Origin: a virus
Direction: 5' to 3' (one strand)
Length of the DNA: 38,245 nt
Virus record (IMG/VR): IMGVR_UViG_3300025435_000045
Coordinates: 1 to 38,245 of that record
Part shown: one piece after another, positions 1-7,090 of the stretch
Layout of the letters: each line of letters opens with the position of its first letter
Position numbering within the stretch: position 1 is the first letter of the stretch
Position numbers and translations under genes: made by a program
Notes under the pieces: model-generated
Told to the model about the DNA's origin: nothing
What the model saw: only the letters and a program-made list of their open reading frames with translations
Database searches by the model: none

Positions 1-379
1 TCATTTCAAGTTGAAGGTAACCCGTCAGAATGTTAATATGGGTGGTCGTAACGTATCATTCCCTAACTATGACGAGTCCGTGTTCCTCGCACCAGGTCCT
101 CTATCAAAGGACGATGATGAGATGGAAGCAATCTGGAAGCGTGAACATTCTCTCAAGGAGATTGTTGACCGTAAGAACTTCAAAACCTATGCTGAACTCA
201 AGGCCCGCCTTGATGAGGTGAATGGTTACACAGGTTCAGCACCAGCACCACGGGCACCTGCTCCTGTAGAAGAGGAAGCACCTTGGGTAGAGACACCAAA
301 GCCTGTCGCCAAGGCACCAGTTGTGGAAGATGAAGAGGATGAAGACCTCGCAATGTTTCGCAAGTTGGCTGAGGACTGA
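1..379 (+). CDS. gp32: ssDNA-binding protein gp32, C-terminal part (5' truncated)
   Basis: The reading frame is already open at base 2, so the gene starts left of the window and ends with TGA at 377-379. gp32 coats single-stranded DNA in T4 replication, recombination and repair. The visible part contains FPNYDES followed by V-F-L, matching the FPNYDESKFL stretch of T4 gp32, and then KNFKTYAELKARLDEVNG, parallel to the FKSFEELNTKFGQVMG region of T4. The tail is an Ala/Pro-rich linker followed by a strongly acidic end (EDEEDEDLAMFRKLAED), as expected for the acidic C-terminal domain by which gp32 recruits partner proteins. The core OB-fold and zinc site are outside the window. A TTG at 11 is only an internal codon. 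The identification rests on remembered family motifs, not on a search. Confidence 0.85.
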   Translation, partial: HFKLKVTRQNVNMGGRNVSFPNYDESVFLAPGPLSKDDDEMEAIWKREHSLKEIVDRKNFKTYAELKARLDEVNGYTGSAPAPRAPAPVEEEAPWVETPKPVAKAPVVEDEEDEDLAMFRKLAED

Positions 380-406
380 GACCTTACAAGATAACTATTA
401 AGATTG

Positions 407-434
407 GGGGAGCAGAAATGCTCCCCTTTTTTTT
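407..434 (+). terminator. Rho-independent terminator after gp32
   Basis: An 8-bp perfect stem (GGGGAGCA at 407-414 with TGCTCCCC at 419-426) closes a GAAA tetraloop and is followed by eight T residues (427-434). It lies 27 bases after the gp32 stop. In the reverse direction the hairpin is followed only by a weak T content, so it is mainly a plus-strand terminator. The convergent minus-strand gene ends inside its T run (stop at 435-433). Confidence 0.93.
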
Positions 435-3400
435 ATGCGTTAGTGTTACCGAATGTATAATTGTTTGTAGGATCTCTTGAAGTATCCTCACTAAACTTAG
501 ATCGGTATACCGCTCTTTGGAATGATGGACTATGGAAAGGTGCCGTTTTATTTTGTCTCACTAGATCGCCAATAAAATTAGGCATATCATTTCTAGGTTC
601 TTGTCTGGTAGTAGGTTGAATTTGAGATGCCTGGCCAGCAGCAGATAAACTATCCAACTCTTGCCTTATGGCATCAAACTCGCTTCTTATATTATCACTA
701 GTTGGGCCCATATTACCATTTACTTTTTGCGATGGTGTTACATCTATTCTCTCGCCGCCTCTAGCAGTGAATAAAGGTTGTTGTGTTTTAGTGTCAATCG
801 CCGCAACATTATCTCTTTTATCCATAGGATAGAAAGAAACATCACCATTAACTCCGAATGATCCACCATCAGAAGCACCAGGTATTCCTTGTGAACGAAG
901 GAAATTACTAGTAGAGGCCGCATCGGGTGGTGTTGCTACAGTAGGCGGTGGTGTAGGTGAAGGAGGCGTTCCAGTGACAGGTGTTGGTGTAGTTTTAGGT
1001 GTAGATGGTACTGCCGTTGGTGTTTGTACCGGTGCTGCCTGCGCCTGTTGTCCACCTCCAGGAAATAATTCTCTTTGTATATTCTGCATAGTTGAAGGAG
1101 GCTGAGGTGCTGCCTGAGGTTGTGGAATAATCACAGATGGTGGTGTAGCAGGCGAAGAAACACCAGGAGGTGTTTGTGCTTGTGCAGTTTCAATTGAAGG
1201 TTGAACTGGTTCAGCAACAGCCAATATGTCTTTTCTTTCCTGATCATATCTGTTTTTATACTTACTAAACTTTTCTGTTCTAACATCAAACAATCCATGA
1301 ACTTGTGTATCAGCATCCATACCTACGGTAGATAGTGCGTCAGGATGATTTAATATCTTATTGGCGGCCCTACGATGTTGAACCGACATACTATACAATG
1401 CCTCTTGAACTTTTGGATGTTCAACATTATATCCTAGTTTCTCTGCCTTTGCTCTTAACGGTTCATAATGCGTTCTTCTAATAAATGCGTGTTGAGCATC
1501 ATCAAATCCATATGGATCTTCTTTGGCCAATTTAGAATAGATATTATTAAATGCTTTAGAACCTGGTCTATGGGATCCAAATTTACTTTTATAATCTGCT
1601 CCTTCTGGTGATTTAAGGAATTCAGACATTGTTCCTGTTCTAGAGGATAACTGGTGAGAACCATATGAAACACCACCTTTATCACCTCTACCGGTTGAAA
1701 TAGTATGAACACCTCTGTTACCGGATTCATACTTAGCAGAGGCATGACCTAATCTTGGTGTTATATTAGCATCGGTCATTGTTCCGGTATCAATTGAGGC
1801 ATACTGTGAATATGCAGACATACTATCTTTTTTTACATCTTTGCCATATCTACTTGCTAGAAATTGTGCGGATGATAATGATGCAGTTTGATTGGAATCA
1901 GCTTGTGAAGTTTTATCACCTTTCTTGAGGAATCTATTTTGATCCAGGCCATTCTCTTTCATATCTTGCATAACTTTTTGAAAACGAGGATCGCTTTCAT
2001 TTATTTCAATTTGAGCACCACTCTTTGTTTTTTTCCATTTTACACCTTGTTCGTCCAACCCAGAAGTAATCTTATTCCATAAATCTTCTCTAGAATATAT
2101 AAAACTGGCAGAAGGATGAGCCTCTAAGATGTTATCAACAATGGACTCTCTACTAAGGTGCCATACAGGTGTTGGTGTTTGCACAGGTACAACTGTAGCA
2201 GTTGATGTGGAAACTGGAGAGGTCTGTTCGGATGTTTTACCTGTTCCTGATTTAATAAAACCACCTAGTGTTCTATCTTCCATTGATGGTGGAGGTGGAG
2301 CAGGTCCTGCTGATGGCCCAGCAGGTGTCTCTGTTGTCAAATTTTTCATTCTATTATTCATATCTTTCCAGTAGTCATCAGTTCTGAACCTTTCGGCCAT
2401 AACTCTTCCTTCTGGAGTACCACCAGGACCTAATGCATTTCTTGTAGGATCTTTACCTTGTATTTCACCATGGCCTACAGGAAAATTAGGAGTACCATCT
2501 TCATTATAAGTTGGTATACCATGTGTCTTATAAAGACCGGGCATAATACGATGGGCAGCATCAATTTGTGCTTGAGTAGGTTTTCCGCCGCCTGTTATGA
2601 ATCCTACACCTAATGCATTGTTATTTGTTAGATCAAATCTACTAGTTCTTTCGGCCGCACCGGCACCTCTAATTTGGTTTGGTCTGTCATCATGACCAGC
2701 CATTTGATATACTTTACCATCTTTATCAATAACATAATGGTAACCATATCCAGTTTTTTTCTGAAACGCCATTTGATCTTGTATTGATTGTGTGCCTGTA
2801 ACATGAAAAACCACACCTTTAAATTTTTCCGCATTTTTAGTTGCTGATGTATTTTTATATGCATACTCCATACCTTCAGCAACGTTATCAGCAATTGATC
2901 CTTTTGTTGCCTGAGAAGAAGGAGGTGTAGCAGCACCTTGACCACCTTTTTGAGGTGTTGTAGCACCCGAGGTAACACTGTCTGGAGGTGCAGTATTGAA
3001 CCTTGACCCTCCAACAACATTTCCTTGTTTCAAATAATTTGGATTGGTTCCTTTTCCATAAGCTGCTGGATCATTAGAGGTAAAATCTGTCTGACTTTTT
3101 GAAACCTTAGGTGTTATATTTTCAATTGCACCAAAAATTGATTCTGATCTTTTACCAGAACCAGGACCTTGCGTATAATTTTTACTCGGTCCTGGAGAAT
3201 ATCTTGTACCAGTTACAGCCTGAAATTGGTTAGGTTCATTTAAAACTGATGTAATACTTTTACCTTTCAATCTTGCTCGGTTAAGTATTGATGCTGAAAC
3301 CATACCAACTTCGGTTTGATTACTACCTGCTTCAGCATGAGTTGCGTTCACTAAATCATTCCATTCTTGATCTGTCATTGACCTACCAAGATAACCTTCA

Positions 3401-3807
3401 GCTGCTTTTCTTGCTTTCAAAGCATCACTGGTAAAATTTGTTTGATTTATTTCAGTTCTTGGTGCCCCGCCTGGTGTAGTAGCAGATGGTCTTACACCAC
3501 CAGTAGAACCTTGTCTTATCTGACGGCCAGCTTGTTCTGCTTGGTCTACGGTACCGCCTCCTCTATGGGCCAGTCCAGTCAATATGTCTTGCTGTTTTTG
3601 TTGAGATTTTTTGGATATAGCATCACGAAAACCACCAACATCGGGCATTCTTCTTTCCCAATATTTTGGAAATAGTTCAGCAAATTGGGTAGGTGTTAAT
3701 AGAGCAAGCATAGTAGCACCAGACGGGCCGTTGGCAACTTCCATTCGTTGCTTTAATGCTAGTTTCTTTAGTTTATTAAATACTGATTTGTTAACCCTAT
3801 TTGCCAT
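433..3807 (-). CDS. Multi-domain tail-associated peptidoglycan hydrolase (three lytic modules)
   Basis: This 1124-residue protein is the last gene of the minus operon; its ATG overlaps the preceding stop (TAATG). Three enzymatic modules can be seen. Residues about 130-235 resemble SleB/cell-wall hydrolase_2, with HAEAG (candidate catalytic E159), SILNRA and NQFQAV. Residues about 325-480 resemble Amidase_2/T7-lysozyme-type N-acetylmuramoyl-L-alanine amidase, with candidate zinc ligands H335, H446 (VGHGEIQ) and D453. Residues about 680-860 resemble a lysozyme-like domain seen in phage and VgrG-associated proteins (KYESGNRG, GRGDKGGVSYGSHQL; candidate catalytic E694). Pro/Thr/Gln-rich linkers separate them (about 262-300, 490-545, 865-965). 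The C-terminus (about 1080-1124) is a short conserved-looking tail that may anchor it to the virion. Position next to gp26/gp51/gp54/gp48 suggests a hub-mounted lysin. A tape-measure role is an alternative, but no long coiled coil or membrane segment is seen. Domain calls are motif-based. Confidence 0.75.
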   Translation of the reverse strand: MANRVNKSVFNKLKKLALKQRMEVANGPSGATMLALLTPTQFAELFPKYWERRMPDVGGFRDAISKKSQQKQQDILTGLAHRGGGTVDQAEQAGRQIRQGSTGGVRPSATTPGGAPRTEINQTNFTSDALKARKAAEGYLGRSMTDQEWNDLVNATHAEAGSNQTEVGMVSASILNRARLKGKSITSVLNEPNQFQAVTGTRYSPGPSKNYTQGPGSGKRSESIFGAIENITPKVSKSQTDFTSNDPAAYGKGTNPNYLKQGNVVGGSRFNTAPPDSVTSGATTPQKGGQGAATPPSSQATKGSIADNVAEGMEYAYKNTSATKNAEKFKGVVFHVTGTQSIQDQMAFQKKTGYGYHYVIDKDGKVYQMAGHDDRPNQIRGAGAAERTSRFDLTNNNALGVGFITGGGKPTQAQIDAAHRIMPGLYKTHGIPTYNEDGTPNFPVGHGEIQGKDPTRNALGPGGTPEGRVMAERFRTDDYWKDMNNRMKNLTTETPAGPSAGPAPPPPSMEDRTLGGFIKSGTGKTSEQTSPVSTSTATVVPVQTPTPVWHLSRESIVDNILEAHPSASFIYSREDLWNKITSGLDEQGVKWKKTKSGAQIEINESDPRFQKVMQDMKENGLDQNRFLKKGDKTSQADSNQTASLSSAQFLASRYGKDVKKDSMSAYSQYASIDTGTMTDANITPRLGHASAKYESGNRGVHTISTGRGDKGGVSYGSHQLSSRTGTMSEFLKSPEGADYKSKFGSHRPGSKAFNNIYSKLAKEDPYGFDDAQHAFIRRTHYEPLRAKAEKLGYNVEHPKVQEALYSMSVQHRRAANKILNHPDALSTVGMDADTQVHGLFDVRTEKFSKYKNRYDQERKDILAVAEPVQPSIETAQAQTPPGVSSPATPPSVIIPQPQAAPQPPSTMQNIQRELFPGGGQQAQAAPVQTPTAVPSTPKTTPTPVTGTPPSPTPPPTVATPPDAASTSNFLRSQGIPGASDGGSFGVNGDVSFYPMDKRDNVAAIDTKTQQPLFTARGGERIDVTPSQKVNGNMGPTSDNIRSEFDAIRQELDSLSAAGQASQIQPTTRQEPRNDMPNFIGDLVRQNKTAPFHSPSFQRAVYRSKFSEDTSRDPTNNYTFGNTNA

Positions 3808-4025
3808 TACATTTTTTTCCGGTTAGCGTGATTTAGTCTATTTTTCAACTCATTCTCACGGTCTTTGGCCTTTTGTTCTTCATCTTTAAGAAACTGTTGT
3901 AATAGGTCAATATAGATATATCGTTCCCAAGGCATCATTGCTTCTAATGTGTCTAGACTCCACTTGTGATGCTGTATCAAACCAAATTGAGTTTTGTAGT
4001 GGTTTTCTAGTCTATCATGTCCCAT
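3807..4025 (-). CDS. Small gp51-position protein; likely -1 frameshift extension of gp26
   Basis: This 72-residue ORF begins two bases after the gp26 stop and overlaps the next gene by one base (TAATG). It contains HHKWSLDTLEAMMPWERYIY and then a charged helical tail rich in Lys/Glu/Asn. In T4 gene 51 (hub assembly catalyst, 249 residues) follows gene 26; here the product is far shorter, so the link to gp51 is by position only. The frame of this ORF is exactly -1 relative to gp26 and is open back to the slippery run at 4040-4034, so it could be made as the C-terminal part of a 314-residue gp26 fusion. The only ribosome-binding site candidate would lie inside the gp26 end and looks poor. Compare lambda G/GT tail chaperones. 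Confidence 0.7.
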   Translation of the reverse strand: MGHDRLENHYKTQFGLIQHHKWSLDTLEAMMPWERYIYIDLLQQFLKDEEQKAKDRENELKNRLNHANRKKM

Positions 4026-4027
4026 TG

Positions 4028-4750
4028 CTACATAAAAAAATCATAGAAATCTGTATACCTCACATTATGATGATATCCACATTTATTACAATCGGCCTCC
4101 ATTTTAACCACAAATGTTGGAAAATTATCAACAAACTCCATCATCTTGTTATAGTTTTCTTCTGTCAAGGTTTCTACAAACTCTTTTAGTTCCTCTTTAC
4201 TATAATCTTTCCAAGAATACATACCTTTGGCATCGTAAATATAGTCAATAGCATTTACAATGGTGTTGGTCTTTTCATCAACTTCGTTTCCAAACTCTAC
4301 TCTTTTCATAGCAGCATAGTTTGGATACCTCATCTTAACACCTTGTTTCTCATTCAACTTAATATCATCACTGATTTTTTCTGGATAAACCACCTCACAT
4401 TTAGCAATATCCATCATAGCAGGAAAAAAATTACCGCAGGTGTTACCATCATCTAGAACGTTGTTACAGGTTAGATTTACCTCAACTGCTTCACCAATAG
4501 ACTTGGCACGTAGAAATATAAACAAAAAGTCTATATCAAAAAATGGTAGTTTATCAATCTCAACTTTACCAGTAATGATACAGTTATTAATAATCTGTTT
4601 AACCGTATTTACAATCTCATTTACGTCTTTAGACTCCATTGCCATTAACAAAAGTTTTTCTTCTTTCACGTTAAATGGTCTAACTTTAATCTTTTCTTTA
4701 TTTGATGGTATCTCAATTTCATATGTTGGTACATCAATTTTTGGTAACAT
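4028..4750 (-). CDS. gp26: Baseplate hub protein gp26 / tail-assembly chaperone-like
   Basis: A 240-residue protein resembling the T4 gp26 family (Pfam T4_baseplate), a protein needed to build the central baseplate hub; T4 gp26 is 208 residues. The sequence opens MLPKIDVPTYEIEIPS followed by KIKVRPFNVKEEK, typical of this family. Two cysteine pairs, C95/C105 and C221/C224 (CNKCGYHH), could form a zinc ribbon. It starts 15 bases after gp54 in the same operon. Its last codons are GAT TTT TTT ATG TAG, so the ribosome meets a seven-T run directly before the stop, with the next ORF open in the -1 frame. This organisation mirrors the G/GT chaperones of long-tailed phages. The family call is from motif memory; the chaperone idea is inference. 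Confidence 0.82.
   Translation of the reverse strand: MLPKIDVPTYEIEIPSNKEKIKVRPFNVKEEKLLLMAMESKDVNEIVNTVKQIINNCIITGKVEIDKLPFFDIDFLFIFLRAKSIGEAVEVNLTCNNVLDDGNTCGNFFPAMMDIAKCEVVYPEKISDDIKLNEKQGVKMRYPNYAAMKRVEFGNEVDEKTNTIVNAIDYIYDAKGMYSWKDYSKEELKEFVETLTEENYNKMMEFVDNFPTFVVKMEADCNKCGYHHNVRYTDFYDFFM
4034..4040 (-). other. Candidate programmed -1 ribosomal frameshift site
   Basis: On the minus strand the end of gp26 reads GAT TTT TTT ATG TAG. The run T TTT TTT is a perfect X XXY YYZ-type slippery heptamer in the gp26 frame. Slipping back one base gives TTT TTT TAT GTA GCA ATG GGA, which runs without a stop into the 72-residue ORF. The -1 frame has a TGA at 4043-4041 immediately upstream, so it becomes open only at the slippery run. 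No strong downstream stem-loop was recognised by eye. Confidence 0.65.
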
Positions 4751-4765
4751 AATTTATTCACTCCA

Positions 4766-5353
4766 TTATGGTGTTATATAATCTGGTCTATCCCAATACT
4801 TATATGCAAATGTAACCTGTAATCTTAAAATATCTTGATCTGCCCATGTTACTTGTTGTGGTGCTACTAATGTGGGCCAAGCTTTATTTAATGTCCATCC
4901 ATAAATTGCATTTGATGGAGTATTTCTTCCTCCAAATTCAGAAAATTGAAAAATTTGAATGTTGCAATAATAATTTACAGGATATTCAAAATTAAATGAT
5001 GTAGTCGGATTAATATACTCCATCCAATCATCAAAAAATGCTCGTTCTGTGCTGGCAGAACGACAAAGGAACTGTAGATTACAGGTGTTATACATTGTAT
5101 TGTTAGGCATCACCTGACTTGGGCCATAATATCTAATCTGAGTGACATCAAAACCACGACCTGGAAATTCTGCTGCTTCACACATATAAATTAGATCATT
5201 TTTTGGTAATGATGTTAGCATTGTTGCTGAAGGATTAATCTTGACAACAAATCGGCAACTTTTTGCAAATTGACCTAGAGCATCAGAAGCTGCTCTAAAT
5301 GCGTTTAATGACAATGACTGTGGAACATTTGTTTGTTTAAAATTATTGATCAT
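4766..5353 (-). CDS. gp54: Baseplate tail-tube initiator gp54-like
   Basis: This 195-residue protein resembles the tail-tube/gp54 family, the ring at the top of the baseplate from which the inner tail tube polymerises. Supporting features are the middle segment CEAAEFPGRGFDVTQIRYYG, comparable to the KMPENRLSYETDW region of T4 gp54, the RAFFDDWMEYIN stretch, and the final LRLQVTFAYKYWDRP, comparable to TTFDVTFAYRV of T4. It is shorter than T4 gp54 (320 residues), as commonly seen in marine relatives. Its ATG overlaps the gp48 stop by one base (TAATG), implying coupled translation. It could also be called a generic tail-tube-fold protein, but adjacency to gp48 favours gp54. Confidence 0.78.
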   Translation of the reverse strand: MINNFKQTNVPQSLSLNAFRAASDALGQFAKSCRFVVKINPSATMLTSLPKNDLIYMCEAAEFPGRGFDVTQIRYYGPSQVMPNNTMYNTCNLQFLCRSASTERAFFDDWMEYINPTTSFNFEYPVNYYCNIQIFQFSEFGGRNTPSNAIYGWTLNKAWPTLVAPQQVTWADQDILRLQVTFAYKYWDRPDYITP

Positions 5354-6090
5354 TAGTATCCGTCCAAAACGTTTTGACTATTGATAACTCTCATCTCTTG
5401 GAATGCCATTGTCAACATAGCAGATGTTGGTGCACCATCTTTAAAGGTGCTCCACTCTCCTGTTGGAGTATAATTAATATCAATACCCGTAAGAACACAA
5501 CGTCCTATTTTAGGTATATTTTCATTTGGAGTTGCTGTACCATTTTCATCCAAGTACCAAAACTGAATTAAAAATTCTGATGGAGATAAGTATAGGCCGC
5601 CAGTGCTTAGAAACTCTGCTTGATTACCTACCGACCCAATATATCCTGTTTGTGGATCACTGGTACCTTCAACAAGAGTTGGAGAAGAATATTGTCGTAA
5701 TGTTTGAACTATTAACTTTAATTGTCTTGATTCTTCTGGTGATTGTGGAGACATAATAAAACTAAATTGAAATCTACGTAGTGCGGTATCACGATATAGC
5801 ACCTCAACCTTAGAGTTTATAGCACCACCTGCGGCGCCTGCTACCGTTTGTATAAGTCCACCTATTGCACCAATAGCACCTGGAACAACATAACCCATTT
5901 TCTTGTCAACATATTCGTGAGAGGTTTCCCACACCATATTTGACCCATTAATACCTCCAGGAACAAACAATGAAATTCCTGCCTGTGGTGAATTATCATT
6001 ACCACGACCGACAGGCATTATAATCATATAATGGCCTTGTCTGGCGGATGTTAAATCTTCTGGAAACGATAAATTGAGAAAACCTGGCAT
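5353..6090 (-). CDS. gp48: Baseplate tail-tube cap gp48-like
   Basis: First gene of the minus operon, 245 residues. In T4 gp48 binds the top of the hub and starts the tail tube together with gp54. The C-terminus (IGRCVLTGIDINYTPTGEW, then SAMLTMAFQEMRVINS) aligns by eye with T4 gp48 (CQIQSIRFDKTPNGNF, FTLEITMREIITLN). A central RRFQFSFIMSPQSPEESRQL matches the KVFTWDLTPRSTEDL region. There is a hydrophobic Gly/Ala-rich stretch around residues 68-92. A good ribosome-binding site (GGAGG at 6101-6097, minus strand) precedes the ATG. It is shorter than T4 gp48 (364 residues). Confidence 0.82.
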   Translation of the reverse strand: MPGFLNLSFPEDLTSARQGHYMIIMPVGRGNDNSPQAGISLFVPGGINGSNMVWETSHEYVDKKMGYVVPGAIGAIGGLIQTVAGAAGGAINSKVEVLYRDTALRRFQFSFIMSPQSPEESRQLKLIVQTLRQYSSPTLVEGTSDPQTGYIGSVGNQAEFLSTGGLYLSPSEFLIQFWYLDENGTATPNENIPKIGRCVLTGIDINYTPTGEWSTFKDGAPTSAMLTMAFQEMRVINSQNVLDGY

Positions 6091-6115
6091 TTATTCCTCC
6101 GGTATACCTAGATAC

Positions 6116-6123
6116 TATTTATG
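6116..6123 (-). promoter_or_regulatory. T4-type late promoter candidate for the gp48 operon
   Basis: The minus strand reads CATAAATA, matching the T4 late consensus TATAAATA in seven of eight positions and the NATAAATA form. It lies 25 bases upstream of the gp48 ATG with the GGAGG ribosome-binding site between them. It overlaps the start codon of plus-strand gp4, so the two divergent genes share this sequence. Confidence 0.6.
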
Positions 6124-6564
6124 GCACACTACAAGCAAGGTTTATTTAAGCCTGTGAATCCTAAAAAATATATCGGAGACCCTACCAACATCGTATATAG
6201 GTCTGGATGGGAAAAGAGGGTAATGGATTGGTTAGACACCAACACCAATGTTGTCCGTTGGGGGTCGGAAGAGATAGTCATTCCGTATGTATCACCCATA
6301 GATAATAAACTCCACCGATACTTTACGGACTTTTATGTGGAGGCGGTTGGGAGAGACGGTGAGACACGTAAGATGCTTTTAGAGGTCAAACCAAAGGCCC
6401 AGACCCAAGAACCAAAAAGACCACAAAGGACTACTAAAAGGTATATTACCGAGGTGATGACTTACGGAGTTAATCAGGCTAAATGGAAGGCCGCAGAAGA
6501 TTATTGCCGTCACAAAGGATGGGAATTTAGAGTTATAACGGAATCAGACCTATTCAAAAAGTGA
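6121..6564 (+). CDS. gp4: Head completion protein gp4 (PD-(D/E)xK nuclease-like)
   Basis: This 147-residue protein is very close in size and motif to T4 gp4 (gp50/65, about 150 residues), which finishes the packaged head before tail joining. It opens with LFKPVNPKKYIGDPTNIVYR and contains WEKRVMDW, RWGSEEIVIPYVSP and HRYFTDFYVE. The residues E31, D70 and E88-x-K90 (LLEVKPK) fit a TnsA-like PD-(D/E)xK nuclease core, as noted for this family. No Shine-Dalgarno sequence is visible in the 30-base gap before the ATG, and the minus-strand late promoter overlaps the start codon, so its own promoter is not evident. It may be leaderless or served by a promoter that was not recognised. Confidence 0.9.
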   Translation: MAHYKQGLFKPVNPKKYIGDPTNIVYRSGWEKRVMDWLDTNTNVVRWGSEEIVIPYVSPIDNKLHRYFTDFYVEAVGRDGETRKMLLEVKPKAQTQEPKRPQRTTKRYITEVMTYGVNQAKWKAAEDYCRHKGWEFRVITESDLFKK

Positions 6565-6572
6565 TATAAATA
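6565..6572 (+). promoter_or_regulatory. TATAAATA late-promoter box between gp4 and the 169-residue gene
   Basis: A perfect T4 late consensus lies in the 14-base gap after gp4. The expected transcription start, about six bases downstream, would fall at the ATG (6579), which would make the next transcript leaderless or serve mainly the genes beyond it. The box could therefore be fortuitous. Confidence 0.4.
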
Positions 6573-6578
6573 CAGGTT

Positions 6579-7088
6579 ATGGCAGAAAAATATTCATCTA
6601 AAGACCTACAAAAGTGGTTATTTGATAAGGCCTTGGATGCTGCGTCACCAAAGGCTCGTAAACTGTTACTAGCATCCGATCAAAGAGGTCGTGATGATAC
6701 TGTTATTGGAAAGTTATTCTTTTTTAAGTATGACCCGAAAGGGAAGGCGACACTAGCAAAGTATGATAAGTTTCCAATGGCATTTCCAATTGAGATGTAT
6801 GGAGATGGTTTTCTTGGTTTAAACCTACACTATCTTAGTATAGGTGAAAGACAATCTTTATTAGGTCAATTGATGAAGTTTCAAAATAATAAATTATTTG
6901 ATGAAACGACCAAACTAAAATTGAGTTATCAGTTATTACAAGGTTCAAGAAGATTAGAGTCCTTGGCAAAACCTTGTATCAAAAGATATCTTTATACACA
7001 GGTTAGGTCTCAGTTCATCGAGATCAACGTTGATGAGTTTGATAAAGCAATACAACTCCCAGTTGAAGATTGGGTATTCAAGAGGTAA
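6579..7088 (+). CDS. Conserved phage protein of unknown function between gp4 and gp53
   Basis: A 169-residue basic, soluble protein with no signal peptide or membrane segment. Recognisable conserved-looking stretches are FFFKYDPKGKATLAKYDKFP and GFLGLNLHYLSIGERQSLL; I associate these with a family common in T4-like marine phages but cannot name a function. It sits between head completion (gp4) and baseplate wedge (gp53) genes in late orientation, which suggests a virion or assembly role. The ATG at 6579 has only AGG two bases upstream, an unusually short spacing, so initiation may depend on coupling or on a leaderless transcript from the overlapping TATAAATA box. The gene ends just before the gp53 ribosome-binding site. 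Confidence 0.8.
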   Translation: MAEKYSSKDLQKWLFDKALDAASPKARKLLLASDQRGRDDTVIGKLFFFKYDPKGKATLAKYDKFPMAFPIEMYGDGFLGLNLHYLSIGERQSLLGQLMKFQNNKLFDETTKLKLSYQLLQGSRRLESLAKPCIKRYLYTQVRSQFIEINVDEFDKAIQLPVEDWVFKR

Positions 7089-7090
7089 AA

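Noticed and set aside
2129-2374. Plus-strand 81-codon frame inside the hydrolase gene
   Set aside because: It is antisense to the Pro/Thr-rich linker of a well-supported 1124-codon gene and resembles no protein family.
433-3807. Tape-measure protein as the identity of the 1124-residue gene, because it follows a G/GT-like pair
   Set aside because: It lacks long helical repeats and membrane segments and is dominated by three hydrolase-like modules with Pro-rich linkers; kept only as an alternative.
7070-7090. TTG start for gp53
   Set aside because: It lies inside the previous gene; ATG 7091 has AGAGG upstream and gives the expected N-terminus.
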